Assembly (NCBI GenBank): GCA_963920575.1
Contig: OY986963.1
Span: forward strand, 3,758,896-3,822,895
Direction: 5' to 3'
From: Narthecium ossifragum
Lineage: Eukaryota; Streptophyta; Magnoliopsida; Dioscoreales; Nartheciaceae
Length of the DNA stretch: 64,000 bases
Both the position numbers and the translations under genes were made by a program. Shown here piece by piece: positions 47,101 through 58,902 of the stretch (position 1 is its first letter; each line of letters starts with the position of its first letter). The notes under the pieces are model-generated. The model worked only from the letters and a program-made list of their open reading frames with translations. It was not told where the DNA came from and searched no databases.

Positions 47101-50100
47101 CTGCATAAATGTTAGTAACCTTTGAGAGTTTTATTTATATTAGATGTTTTTTCTCCTTTCAAATATAATTAATGGCTTGTTTTGTTGTCTTTTAGAGGCA
47201 AATTCAACATCAAAGTGGACGGAGGAATTTTGAGCAAGTAGTAAAACATGCTAAGCATGTCGCTGAGAAGCCCAAATTTATGGAGGTGAGTTTTGGTACT
47301 TTTCTGTTATCGCTTGGCTAACAGTGATGTTTTATGTGGGATAGATAACTTGAATCTCATTTGGTTGCAGCATTGTCATAACGTCGATGCCCTGTGTCAT
47401 TTTATCAAAGAGGATGCCGAGTTTTCTGATCTAGACGATATCGTTATTCATGCTATAGCGTTTGTAAGTGCTAGGTTGTTTTCTCGTAGAAGATAGAAAG
47501 TCACAAGTGAAATATCACGTTGCAAGTGTTGTATTTCTATAGCTCAACATGGAGGACTTATTTCGGGTCTAATCTGACAATATTTTAGTATGAATTATGA
47601 ACTAAGTTGTTTGCTCTTTTCCCAGTGCCTTCTTATTTCTAAACACATGGGGGAGTGTCCCTCACAGGTACTCAGGTGGACTTTGTTGTTTTATTATGCA
47701 TTTGTATTTGCTTTTTATTTGATCCATTTTGTGCATTGTGCTGCAGGCACTTAACATGTATCTTTATCATCTACATTTTTTTTTGCGATGAGGGTATTAA
47801 CTTAATTTATTAAGATGTTCTTGGTGCAGGGTGGGGAAAAAATTGAGAGATGCGATGGTTTAATCTACTATGGCGCGTATATGGAATTGCAGAACGAAAA
47901 GCAGAGACAGAACTCTGGAAATATGGAGGTATGTGAAAATAACAGGACAAGGATGCATTAGGTATTCCTGATATGCATAATATATCAATAGAAGTCCATA
48001 GTGGCAATGTCTACTATGAATTTATATGCATAGAAAAGACAATACAAGTCCATATTTATAAAGTTAACTCTGAATTTGGTGTCCCCCTGAATCCTTTCAA
48101 ATTCATAATTGTTACCTTATTTTGAGTGTTGAGTACTTTCTGAACCTCTTATCGTTATCGTTATGCATGCATATGTTTTAGTGGTGGTTTTTTATCCCTG
48201 GTACTGTATCCTTGTTGCGTCCGCTGTACTGATTGTCCTCCCAGTTGCAATTGGAGAAATTTTTTTCGTTACCTCATGTTTGTCTGCTTTATGTTGATGT
48301 CTTTCAAAATTCGAATGCAACATTATAATCGAATAAGTTTCCAATATGAAAACAACTTCTATTCTGAGTAACTTATGCTGTCTCAAGTAGTCTCCGATGC
48401 TGACTATATGATCTTTGCTTTGCTGGAAGCTGTACGGTCAGGAGTGGTGTGGAGTCGAAGCTGCCAATCAAACCGAACTCTCAAGTTCCTCCAAAACTTA
48501 TTTCCTGTCCCAATAGATCCATAAAAAAGCCAAAATCACTCCAAACTCTTAAGTGTGCTTGCTTTCTTTTGTATTTTTTTTCGTAACGTATAGAATGTGC
48601 CACCAAGGACGGGAAAACTTTTTTTCGCCTTCTTCTTCCTTGGTGATGGCACCAAGACCCTGTCTTGACCAGCCCTCCTTCGTCTTCTTCAATTACAAGT
48701 AGAAGAAGACACACAATGGCTAAAGGGGAGAGACCCCGTTTCTTTATCGATTGTTATTAGTATAAGAGATAGCCACTCTCTCACTATCCCGTCCCAGAGA
48801 ATACGAGCACTCAATACAAGATCCCAAACCCTTAGCCAACGTGTTGATAATCCTCAACCTAGCTGACCGCGCCCAACTGTCCAATGCTTGGTTGCTTTTG
48901 GTCCTAATATTTCTTTTTCTTGAACTCTTGTTAATCCTTTATAAAATTCTGAAAATGCCTTTTTTTCTTCTAGAGCAAAGATTTTTGATTCATCATAGAT
49001 GGGTACTGATACTTGTTTATCTCCAATTATCGTTCGTGAGTCGAGAGATAATCTTGGATTTTCAACAGATTTATCTTTTGTTTCTACCTCTTCATCTCCT
49101 ATGTATGCTTGAGTTCTGAGTGTGAGAGTCTTGTAATAGTTTTCCATTATCATATAATAACTACTCTCAAACTGGTCCTTAATCCCCCTCTCATTTGTAT
49201 TTTGTTGTTAGGTTGTAATTACTGAAGTTCGTTTCCATGCACTTCATCAATTACATTTGTTTATATGCAAGCTTCATTTTATCGCAGCAGATGAAGAAAA
49301 AATTCAAAAGTGATATATTCACATTTGCCGATGCCTGTGTTAAATCTCCTCCCGGGATCTTGGATGGTATGCTAAAGAATTTTCTATCATCTCCTACTCC
49401 ATTACATTGATATAGTTTTCCCTTCACCCGTTGCCTTCTGCATCCAGTGTTTAAAGGGTTTGTGGAGATAGATTTCAATGATCGTCCTGGACTGAGGACG
49501 TTTAAACGGAAGTATTATCAGATTTCTGAGGTTGGGATTCCTTTGTATTCCGTTTGTTTCGTTCCATTGGATCGAGCATTTTCTCCTTGCTTATTTTCTA
49601 GTTGGATTTAACTTTTTTGGTCTGAATATTTGAACTACTTGAACAACACTTTACAGTCAATTAAAGAAGAAAGTGTTTCTAGCAGTGGAGCCACACCAGC
49701 GATGATAAAACGATTGTTCCACAAACCAGAGGACCAAGCCGTTATCATGGAATGGATGATTGAAATGAGAAATGTAATCCAGGATGAGATAGAAAAAATG
49801 GTGGAGCATGAAAATGAGGTGAGCAATCACATGCGTCCTTGTTCATTTAGGTTAAATATGGTTGTATATATCCTGGAAGTTCTTTCTTATGTGTGTGAAG
49901 ACTAAAGAGACCCACTTTGTGTCTGATTCACTTTTCCAAACTTTTGTTTCCTCAGAGAAAATTTTTGAATGGAACACTTTATGAATACCAGCGGGATAAG
50001 GAGGTATGCCCTATCCCTTTTGTAGTGATTTACTAGATTCTATGCTAAGATATTTGTACGTTTTTATTGATTTTCACATTAAATGTTCTTGTGCAGTTGT

Positions 50101-51874
50101 GTAAAAACCTCAAGAGACTGGAGTCACTTAATTCTTCCTGCTGTTATCGACTTGCGGCTGCTAAAAAAGGAATTCAGGATTGTGTTATATGGAAGGGTTG
50201 CTACGTTCAGGTATTTCAATACCCTTTTCTCCCCTTATCTTGGTTCACCTTTTACCGTCGCTTTTGCGCGTTGTCACTTGCATTTTTGAAAGATGTTTTG
50301 GAATTCAGAGGTATAGCATGTGCATGTCACCATGCCCTCGAGCCTAATTTGGATTCTGGATTTCTAGCTTGTAGTGTTCTTTAGTCTTGGAAGGATAGGT
50401 GCAGATAATGTTGCTCAGATGTAGTCTGCATGCTAGGGGATCTTAATGGCATTCTACGAATAAAATGCATAATGAGAAGTTCTAGGATGATCTAGACGAC
50501 CGTTCTAAGCTGGATAACTATCATTATTATCAAACCAAGGTGACATGTCTGAAGCTAAGCTAATAATATCTGAATATGTAGTGTCAATCTAAGTTGATCA
50601 CTTGTCATGATCACAGCCAGTTGAGAACTTCATGATTTAAAGTGAAGATGGCCTTCCTGTTTCATAAAGCTATGCTTCAATCTTGAGAAATGAACCTATA
50701 GAATGCTCCGAGGAGCAAAAGTATTAGCTACTTAGTTAAATTCTTCTGTAGACTCGTGTTTCCATAGTCATTAAATGCTCCATCATGTCTTCCGATGCAA
50801 ACATGCACCATTATGTTGGATTAATACTAGAGTCTTTGAAGCGTCAATGCTTGACCCATCAAAAAGATGGAAGTCACTATGTGCATTTTGAACACATTCG
50901 ACACTGTGCATTTTGAAAAGTGACATCGTCTTGGTGCTGGATTGATTTATGTATGCCAGTAAGATTCAACGGAGTTTTATATCTGATTTTTGGAACAGGC
51001 AAACTTTGAGGCTAAGTTCCGTAGCCTGGAAGATGGATTCAATGAAGTAGAGCGCTATTTGGTAAGTTTGATTTTGCAAGCATTGAAGTACCTTGTGATT
51101 TTCTTGACTCCACGTTAATAGCATGCAATCTTGCAGAAATTAGTGGAGGAAAAGTGCAAGGTGATGGAGGATCATCCGAAGAAGGTAATTGAGCGTGCTC
51201 ATAGGATCATGGAAGACGTTAAGGAGTACATGGGAGACTGTAATGGAAAGTTTTGTGATAAAGCGCATGGTGAGGTTACAATACTGCGATGAATTGTTTC
51301 TACTATTCAAGTAGTTTTATTTTTTAGGGCATTTAGGAAGTTCTTGCTGCTTTTACTTTTGCTTGATTTCAATATGAAAAGTTCTTAGCAGTTATCATTT
51401 CATGCACCATTTGCTGGCGTTTGTATACATCTTGATCGATGTGCACAAAGACTGCCTGCCATTCTTTGCTCTGAAACAAATACTGAGGTCGGGAAGCAAG
51501 GATTTTGCTGTAATCTTGGTATAGCATGCATCTATTCTCCCGGAGTGGAGGATACAAAAAAGCCTCCATATTTATAACAATGAAGTCATCTAGATTCATT
51601 CTTTTCTCTGAATTTTGGACAATCTCGCATAGCATTTAGAGGACACCTTTTTGCACGCAGCTTGTGTGGAGTGCATGTCACGTAATCGATCATTTGTTGG
51701 TTTTTTTAGTCTCTATAGCTATTGCTTTTTTGGTTGCATGATGTGCAGTAAATAGCATGCCAACAATCCTATTTTTGCTTTTTGTGGGCAGAGCTGCTTG
51801 AGAAGAGGAGAGCAGAACGAACCTATTTTTGTTGCGTTCAACTCTCGGATTATTCGGATTCGGATTCGGATTAG
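44169..51874 (+). CDS. Many-exon gene of unknown family, mostly phase-0 symmetric exons
   Basis: Exons inferred from open frame plus GT-AG sites: 44169-44237 (least sure), 44615-44692, 44795-44863, 46947-47110, 47196-47285, 47371-47463, 47626-47667, 47830-47928, 49288-49366, 49448-49530, 49657-49818, 49956-50003, 50097-50210, 50999-51061, 51137-51269 and 51792-51874. The junction into 46947 does not fit phase, so an exon is missing or its boundary is wrong. The product, near 490 residues, is Lys/Glu-rich and helical, with coiled-coil-like pieces (LQEKERELRDLYEKGKEG; KLVEEKCKVMEDHPKK). It ends in an acidic SDYSDSDSD. No known domain is recognised. The final exon is chosen because it joins in phase; otherwise translation stops at 51292. 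Expression is not shown. Confidence 0.55.
48440..49160 (-). other. Unassigned inserted-looking sequence in an intron
   Basis: Within the 1.36-kb intron between exons ending 47928 and starting 49288, a minus-strand frame (49153-48854, 99 codons) has a protein-like composition (DEEVETKDKSVENPRLSLDS; ALEEKKAFSEFYKGL). A second frame (48714-48481) lies beside it. I cannot identify either. They could be a retroelement remnant. Confidence 0.3.
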
Positions 51875-54800
51875 CATGCCAACACACAATTCAATAAAAT
51901 CTGAATCGCGGGTTCCATTCCAAAGGGGATGACAACTCTCTGTGAAGATGTGGTGACTTCGCTGCTATTTTTTTCTTTATAAAATGTCTATAACTGTTCT
52001 AAACTAAAGTTTATATATAAAATGTTTTCAAATGATCTCAGATTTAAATAAAATTAAGTCATTAAAGGCCCAACACAATCAACTTATAATGATATACAAT
52101 GCTAGCAACTCGTACTAACAATTAATAAATCGTCACATTGAAAATGTTACCGATACATTATTATTGATAAGTTTTAATAAAAAAATAAATAAAGAAGAGA
52201 AAAAAATAAAAAAAACTCTACTTTGATAGTGCCTGGTCTATCAGATTTTGTAACCTTGGCAGTGCGAATTTGGAGCTTCAAATTTCTCAGGCGTTGAATC
52301 AGAAACAGTATCTGTTCCTTTGTGTTCTATTCGCGAATAAAATTCTTAAGCATTTAACGTAGGCAAGAGTATGTCATGTCATGAATTACTACAAAAATAG
52401 AACTATATATAGTTTGCTACAAAGAAGAAATACAAAATTTAAAGATACAGAAACCCATGTAAAAGCTTTTTGAGAATCTACATTGAGAGCAAAATTGGGT
52501 GATTGCAGCGTCTGTCCACATAATACTGGAACATATTGATGAAGAAAAAATGATTGAGAACAAAAAGTTCTCCAGGTCGTTATTCTGAGAGGTTTCACAA
52601 CTAATACATATACTTTAACAGTAATCAAGCAATACAAATTTATTAAAAACACTGTATTCGTTAGAAAGTAACTACCATCAATAACAAACACAAATGGAGT
52701 CTGAGCTATTCTAAAAAATTTCTATGGTAAAATAACTGTAATTCATTTCTAATATAATAGATACATATAGTTCAACCAAATAAATCATCAAAAACCTAAT
52801 GAAAATTCTTAAATAAAAGAGAACAATACATACCCATGAACACGTAGATAAGGTCAATGGCGATGTAGGGCAGTATGAAAGATCAAAGGGATTGAAGAAT
52901 GCAACGAGGAAGACGAAACGACAATCTACGACAGTATGCAAGATCAAAGGGAATAGAGTACCGACCTCACAAATATATGCAGATAAGGGAGATCGAATAT
53001 GCCGTGAGAGAAGGGAGACCATAAGGAAGAGAGAAGGGAAATCGAAAACGCCATGAGAGAAGGGAGATCATAAGAAATTCCAACGGCCAGCGAACCGAAC
53101 CGAGGAAGACGAAACGACGAGCACGTATATCACGAACACCGAATGGTAATCAATCCGATAGAGTCAGGTTAAAGACGTTTATCTATTTATAAAGGGCATT
53201 TTGGTCATGTTAGCCAAAATAATGGCTAAATCATTAAATGACGAACACGTAAGCAAAAAGCAATTACTAAATGGACGATAACTACATAATCTTATCGACC
53301 AGATGAAACATATCGACCAAATGAACGATAGAGTCTATCGACCAAATGGACGATAAAATATCGACCAAATGAAACGATGGAATCTATCGACTAAAATGGA
53401 CGATAGAATTTTAACCAAATGGACGATATCGTCCATATGGCACCATCATTTAAAGGACTATGGACGATCATCGCCCAAAAGTCACAATTGGACATGTTAC
53501 TCAATTTTATCGTCCAAAAGCAATTAACACGTGTGCCAAATATGGTTAAAAAACACATGCATGTATGACGTGGACAAGAAACGATAAGTAAGCCAGCGTA
53601 ATCATGACGTATGCAATGAACGAGAATCAACCACGTGTACTCTCCAAACCAGACACAGACGTGGGAGAAGCTGTTACGGAGCAGTTCGCGCACGATCTCC
53701 TCCTTCCACGCCATCAACCCTCAAATAGCTTCTCTTCTCCACTGTAACCTCTCCCCCGACAACTTGTAACCTGCTCATAAGCATGGCTTTCGTTTCTTTT
53801 GTACCTGTAAGTTGATTAATAAAGCTTTAAGTTTGATTAATGGCGTCTTTTATTGCTTTCTTAGTATAATTTCGATAATGTAGTCGTTTTAATTGTCTTC
53901 TCCTCTTTTCTTTCTGTTTTGTAGTTTTAGATTAATGGATTTATTTCCGTTTCCGTTTTCTGTCCGTTTCTTTTCCATAGTTTAATTAAGTTAAATTAGT
54001 TTGAAGTAAGATTAAATTAGTCTTTTAATTACTGTTTTCGTTATTCATGATCATAGGAGTATTTTAAGATTAATTTAGGTTTAATTAGTCCTTTTTATTG
54101 CTTTTCTTATAGCTTTCTTTACTGTTTTCCATTAGAGTAAGTTACTGCTTTCTTAGATTAAGTTAATCCATAGATTTAAATGCATTTCTTAGATTCAGTA
54201 ATTTAAGTTGATCTTTATGCTTTATTTCATTCTGTAATCTTAGATAATTCAAAACTTTTCTTAGGTTAATCTTGATAATTAGATTATTTAATTAGGTCTA
54301 ATCTAGATTTCCATATTACTTGACATCTCTGGTTCATTAATTTGAAAGAGTAGAACTCAACTGCAATCGTTTGATACTTAAGTGTGAAATAGGATTTTAA
54401 CTTTGACTATTTGACCGGTCAACGGTCGAATTTCCTCTCTAACAGGTCATAAAAATTATCATAATAACTCTAAAAGCGACTAAATGTCTTGTAGACTTAT
54501 TAGAAGACTATAAAAAGATATGTAAAAGAGACCAAATGACAATTATACGTAAAAATAGTGTGAATGGGGCAATTGAAGTTGCGATGGACCCACGAAATGA
54601 AAGAGATGTAATCGGATAGTTGTGTTGTGGTGGGACCGATAGAAAGAGAATGTGCGGTTTGTGGTCTTTCCTGAGCGTGAAACGACTCCATATAAAATTG
54701 TTTTCTTATCAATGAAGAATGATAGAGGGGAGGTGGTATTGTCCCCTGAATGCCACCTATTGGGATACATGCACATGACATGTACCTCAATCAAAGCCCA

Positions 54801-54989
54801 TAAAGCTGGAGTTGATGGTGACATATTTTTGTTTTTACGAGTTATGGATGACTAATACTGTTTAGTTAAATATTTGTTCATCAAGTTATAATTTCTATAT
54901 AGATATCGCATCTATCAAACCATATCAGGGGCATCGACAATGCTTGTTGAAAGATAATACGGTCGAACCAGTAGCCAGCTTAAAATCAA
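51875..54989. other. AT-rich intergenic region
   Basis: No gene is supported. It holds a short degenerate tandem repeat, listed separately, and several chance ORFs without domains. Confidence 0.5.
53265..53435. repeat. Degenerate short tandem repeat (ATCGACCAAATGGACGATA-like)
   Basis: The word AAATGGACGATA or close variants recurs at about 53269, 53317, 53345, 53394 and 53418, usually with TATCGACC before it. The spacing is uneven, 24 to 49 bases. Confidence 0.7.
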
Positions 54990-55135
54990 CTTTATAAGGA
55001 ACAATAACGGTTAACCTGCCTGGATCACCTACGGATCAACACAGCCGTCTAACCAGACAAACTACAGGGAGTTTGTTAAAATTTTATATTAATAATAACT
55101 AAAAACTGTGCCAGGAATATAGGTGAGTACTAGTT
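54990..55135 (-). repeat. Second, inverted copy of the 20.9-21.3 kb repeat
   Basis: The reverse complement matches 20952-21295: CTAGTACTCACCTAT, GCACAGTTTTTAGTTATTA, TTGGTTAGACGGCTGTGTTG-like sequence and GGTTAACCGTTATTG. About 170 bases of the other copy are missing here. This shows a dispersed repeat family. Confidence 0.8.
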
Positions 55136-56457
55136 CCTTATACTCGAAGATCGAGCCCTCAAGGCCCTAAGATCGAGTGCGGTCCGGTCGGATACTAACT
55201 AAACCAGTAAACTCGCAAGTCCTAATAGATCGAGTCATCTCATCGATGCCATGGCTTTGACCCTAGTCGCCCGATGGCCGAGCTCATCTCCAGAATGATG
55301 CCCTAGCTCCTAATTGCTCGACAGCCGGCGCCTTCCACGGCTTCCACCTTCGCGTGCGAGCGCAGGAGTTGGCTCGTCGGCAGTCCACCAGCGCCTCTAC
55401 TGCCGAAAGGCGACACCGACACCGACACTGAAGCCCTCCATACCACGTACCAAATCTACCCACCAAGACCTAGGTAACATCGATCATGGATATCACGTGC
55501 TTGATTACTTCATATAAAAGATAATGTAGCAATTGGTAACCGGTAACTATTGTTGACATGATTTATTGGATCCTGCCTCGTACTAAAAGTTTGGGACTTG
55601 ACTAAGTCTATCTATCTGTCTTCTTTGAATGTCTTGTTAGCTTTAAATATAGTGAGAACGGCATCTGCGGAGAACCTGAATGAATGCAAAGCTTTTGTTT
55701 GGTGATCTTATTTAAGCAGATTTGCTGCTTATTTAAGCAGATTTGCTGCTTATGTGCAGATTGAATTCAATGAAGTTTGTTCTTTTTAGTCACATACTAA
55801 GTCAGTCAACTACCCGTGGCAAATTGTTCCTGCAGATATGGGTAAAAGAAGGTTAGGTTCGGTCACCCTAGTACAGCACTAAACCAACACTTTTCCTGAC
55901 TATTCAAGGTTCTAATTGAAGATGGTAAAAAAATTTCAGTTCTTTAGATCACAGCCCTGTTTCTTAGGGACTTGGTATGATGGTGCTGAAGCAATTGAAC
56001 TCTTTCATTCCTCCAGACCCGTTAATTGACTGCTTGATTTCTTCACTCTTTTGGAGTTTGATTATAGTGTATAGTAGTCCTCTATTGTGGCTTGTTTGGC
56101 CATGTTTGTTGTGTTTTTGAGAGATTTACAGTGATTTCGGGCATATGCTCTTCTTGATATTGTGGTCATATTGTAGAACTTAATCAAACTATGAATGAAA
56201 TGAACTTTATGCTATGATTTTTGTCATATGCTCTTCTTGAAGTGTAGAGTCTGGATGAAGAAACATTGCTGAACACCTTGGCAAGTTAACATGGATATTC
56301 TTTTGCTTATAGTTGCACATCTCAGAAAATTTTTCAGTATGAATTTACATCTCTTCTTTCAGATAAGATTGAAGAAAAAGCAAGAAGAGAAAGAGCACAA
56401 GGAGAAGGCTGAGCCCACACTTAACACAATCATTAAAGTATCTATCTTTGTGGAGCA
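55136..56457. other. Region upstream of the pseudokinase/KEN gene
   Basis: A GC-rich patch (55190-55480) could be a leader exon. A 25-base unit with ATTTGCTGCTTAT is duplicated at 55705-55755. A short Lys/Glu-rich frame (56364-56452) precedes the start codon but ends in a stop. Nothing firmer is seen. Confidence 0.35.
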
Positions 56458-57828
56458 ATGAGTTCCCTGCATTCTAAGGAGAGAGAACGAATGTGTAGGG
56501 ATGTGTCTTTTGAGGTATTTAATGCAAAAGTCGATGGGACAGAATTCTATAAGGGGAAGTTTGACAATTCGGATTGCGTGGTTACCATAAAACATATTTC
56601 GGATGCCAAGACACATTTTAACATATTGTCACCAGTTATTAACCCAAATGTTTTGAAGGTTGAGACAGTTATCAAAATAGACGATGAGTACTGCTACGCA
56701 GTATATCAGAATGTCAAATGTACATTGAAATCATATCTAGCGGGAAAGAAAGATTTCTACGAGGACAATATTGATATTCCCTGTTTCACAAGGAGATATA
56801 AATTATATCTTCGGTAAGGGTATTGTGCATGCTAATATCCAAATGTTTTTCTAGTCTTATTTAATACTAAAATTCATTTCTTTTATGTAGGAATATTGCT
56901 TCTGCCATTGTCAGTATTTTCCCTAATCAAGATCTCAAAAACTATCGCATCAACCTAGATCCAGATAAAATTTACTTTGGACACAATGATCAGATAATAA
57001 TTGGAGAGTTCATATTTTCAGGTATAAATCCTTATCTTCTGTGATTTTTCAGAAGCCAGTTTTTATTGGACTTAATGTTCGTTTATTATTGTCAATAGGT
57101 GAGGATAAATATGGTCCTGATGACAATTGGAAGGAATTGGCTAAACCAATTCAACATCTCCTGGGGATGTTTCTAAGTGGAGACAGAAACAAAAATTCTG
57201 AGATTCTTGATCTTATGGAAAAACTTGAGAATAACACTATCACGTAAATATTCTCAATTTTTAAAATCAGTTGAATCTTTTTTATATCACTAATTTTTCT
57301 TTCTTGTCATTTTTAGATCATATCAAGATTTTGATTGGCACCCGGCTACATGGTTGATAGAATCTAGGGTGGACTATTTTAGAGCCCTCAACCTTCGTGG
57401 CATAAAGCCTAAGGATCCCGTGGACGAAGTTTGGCCTAAGTGGAAGACTATGGTCATTCAAGAACTTTTAAAGGACCAAAAGGGACATATCCAATATCCA
57501 CATCCAGAAAATCTTCAAGATTTGGTAGCATTCCTGCGCAACGTTTTCGAGCGCAGAGTCGAGATAAAAATCAAAAGCCAGCATTCTCTCCATTGGGTAA
57601 TCCTGAATCTTACAGTGGTTTGACTGCGGATGCATGTTACTAACATATATTCGTTTATTTTGTTAGCAGAATGCGACTTCTCAAGAGTCACAAGACCATA
57701 AAAAGCTCAAAATGATTACGAAGTCTGACGTAACCTTAGATGGGTACTTCCAGTGTCACAAATGGGACTACTGTGTGGAATTAGCTAAATTTTGTCGGGG
57801 AAGGTATTACTCGAAGCCAGAACACTGA
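56458..57828 (+). CDS. Pseudokinase with KEN-like domain (IRE1/RNase L-like architecture)
   Basis: Five exons join in frame: 56458-56813, 56891-57021, 57099-57243, 57317-57596 and 57670-57828, giving 356 residues. The N-lobe pattern includes DGTEFYKGKF and VVTIKHI (the beta-3 Lys kept). The catalytic loop HRDLKPxN appears as NQDLKNYRIN (about residues 131-140), and no DFG is visible (IIIGEFIF). After the C-lobe (LAKPIQHLLGMFLSGD) a stretch starting WHPATWLIESRVDYFRAL and including ENLQDLVAFLRNVFERR resembles the KEN ribonuclease region of IRE1 and RNase L. The position of the conserved KEN catalytic His after the RN motif seems to be Arg. So it is probably inactive as both kinase and nuclease. 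No signal peptide or membrane segment is seen. An upstream exon cannot be excluded. Confidence 0.6.
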
Positions 57829-58740
57829 GGTATTAGCCATTCGCCTTTAACTTTTCAATAAATTTCAGTCTATGACCGAGAGTTTTGTTCATTGAATTCG
57901 GATAGACAAGTAGCGTGGAGACGGAACTCCGAGTTCGCGTCCTCCCTCTTGCTTTACTGCATTTGTTGCTTTCTTAGTTGCTATGGCAGCGATATGAGTG
58001 CATCAACGCCGTGGCGATACACCATAGTTACAAGGGTCGAGGAGGCACCTCTGACCCGTGATCGGGATCGCACGACCACAAATAAGGGGCGTTCGTGATC
58101 CAGTTCACCATATAGAGTGACCCGCTGTTCCTTTTTTGCCTTTTTAGTTAGATGCTATTTTCCATAAAATTGTTATAGCCATAATGTCATAGACTACTTT
58201 TCATCCCCTTGTGTTTCTAATGATTCTTGCAATTTCATCGCCTAGTTATGGATATTTCAGTGTTTGTACTTTGTTATCTGGAAACCATGGTCATTCTTTT
58301 GTGATCTTTGCTCCATAGTCGAGGGCTCAGCTTCATAGGTCTACTGTTGTTGTTTTCATCTGTTGGAACTAAAGTTTGTCACATAACAATTCTTGTGACA
58401 ATCATTTTCTGTCTCCTTTTCTGGTTTGTCGTGTGTAATCTATCAGTATTCTGGGACAAATTGAGGCCCACTACTGAGCCTATAAGATGATGATAGTTTT
58501 TCCCAGGGGAAAACTTTAAGATCTTTCTGTTAGACATTCTCATGGGCATTTCCATTTCGGTTGGTCATGTCATGTGGTTTCATCCTCCTTTTTGTAGTAT
58601 GTCTAGTACATGCAATATGCTGGCAGCGTTGACATGTTGAGATGTTTTAATGTTAGATATTTCTCATCAAAATGCTGCTATCATCCAACACTTTGTGTAA
58701 TAAAAGATAGTTGAAAACCAAAAGTTCTCGCGTCCAACAG
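57829..58740. other. 3' region of the KEN-like gene and spacer
   Basis: No coding frame with a recognisable domain. The 3' UTR of the gene is expected here. Confidence 0.4.
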
Positions 58741-58902
58741 TCTTTAACTTCAATTTTTGTTAAAGAAAGCGACGAAATGGGAGTGAAAGAGCCACTTGAC
58801 CTGAATCACCTCGCCCCACCACCACCACCGCCACGACCAGCGGGACACCAGCCTGCCCGCTAGAACCACTGTGTCAACCCAGCAGTTTTCACCTCATCTG
58901 CG

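Noticed and set aside
51369..51635. 88-codon minus-strand ORF
   Set aside because: Antisense within the last intron of the many-exon gene; no domain and no splice partner.
52389..53717. Minus-strand ORFs of about 100 codons
   Set aside because: Hydrophobic, AT-rich chance frames in intergenic sequence with no family resemblance.
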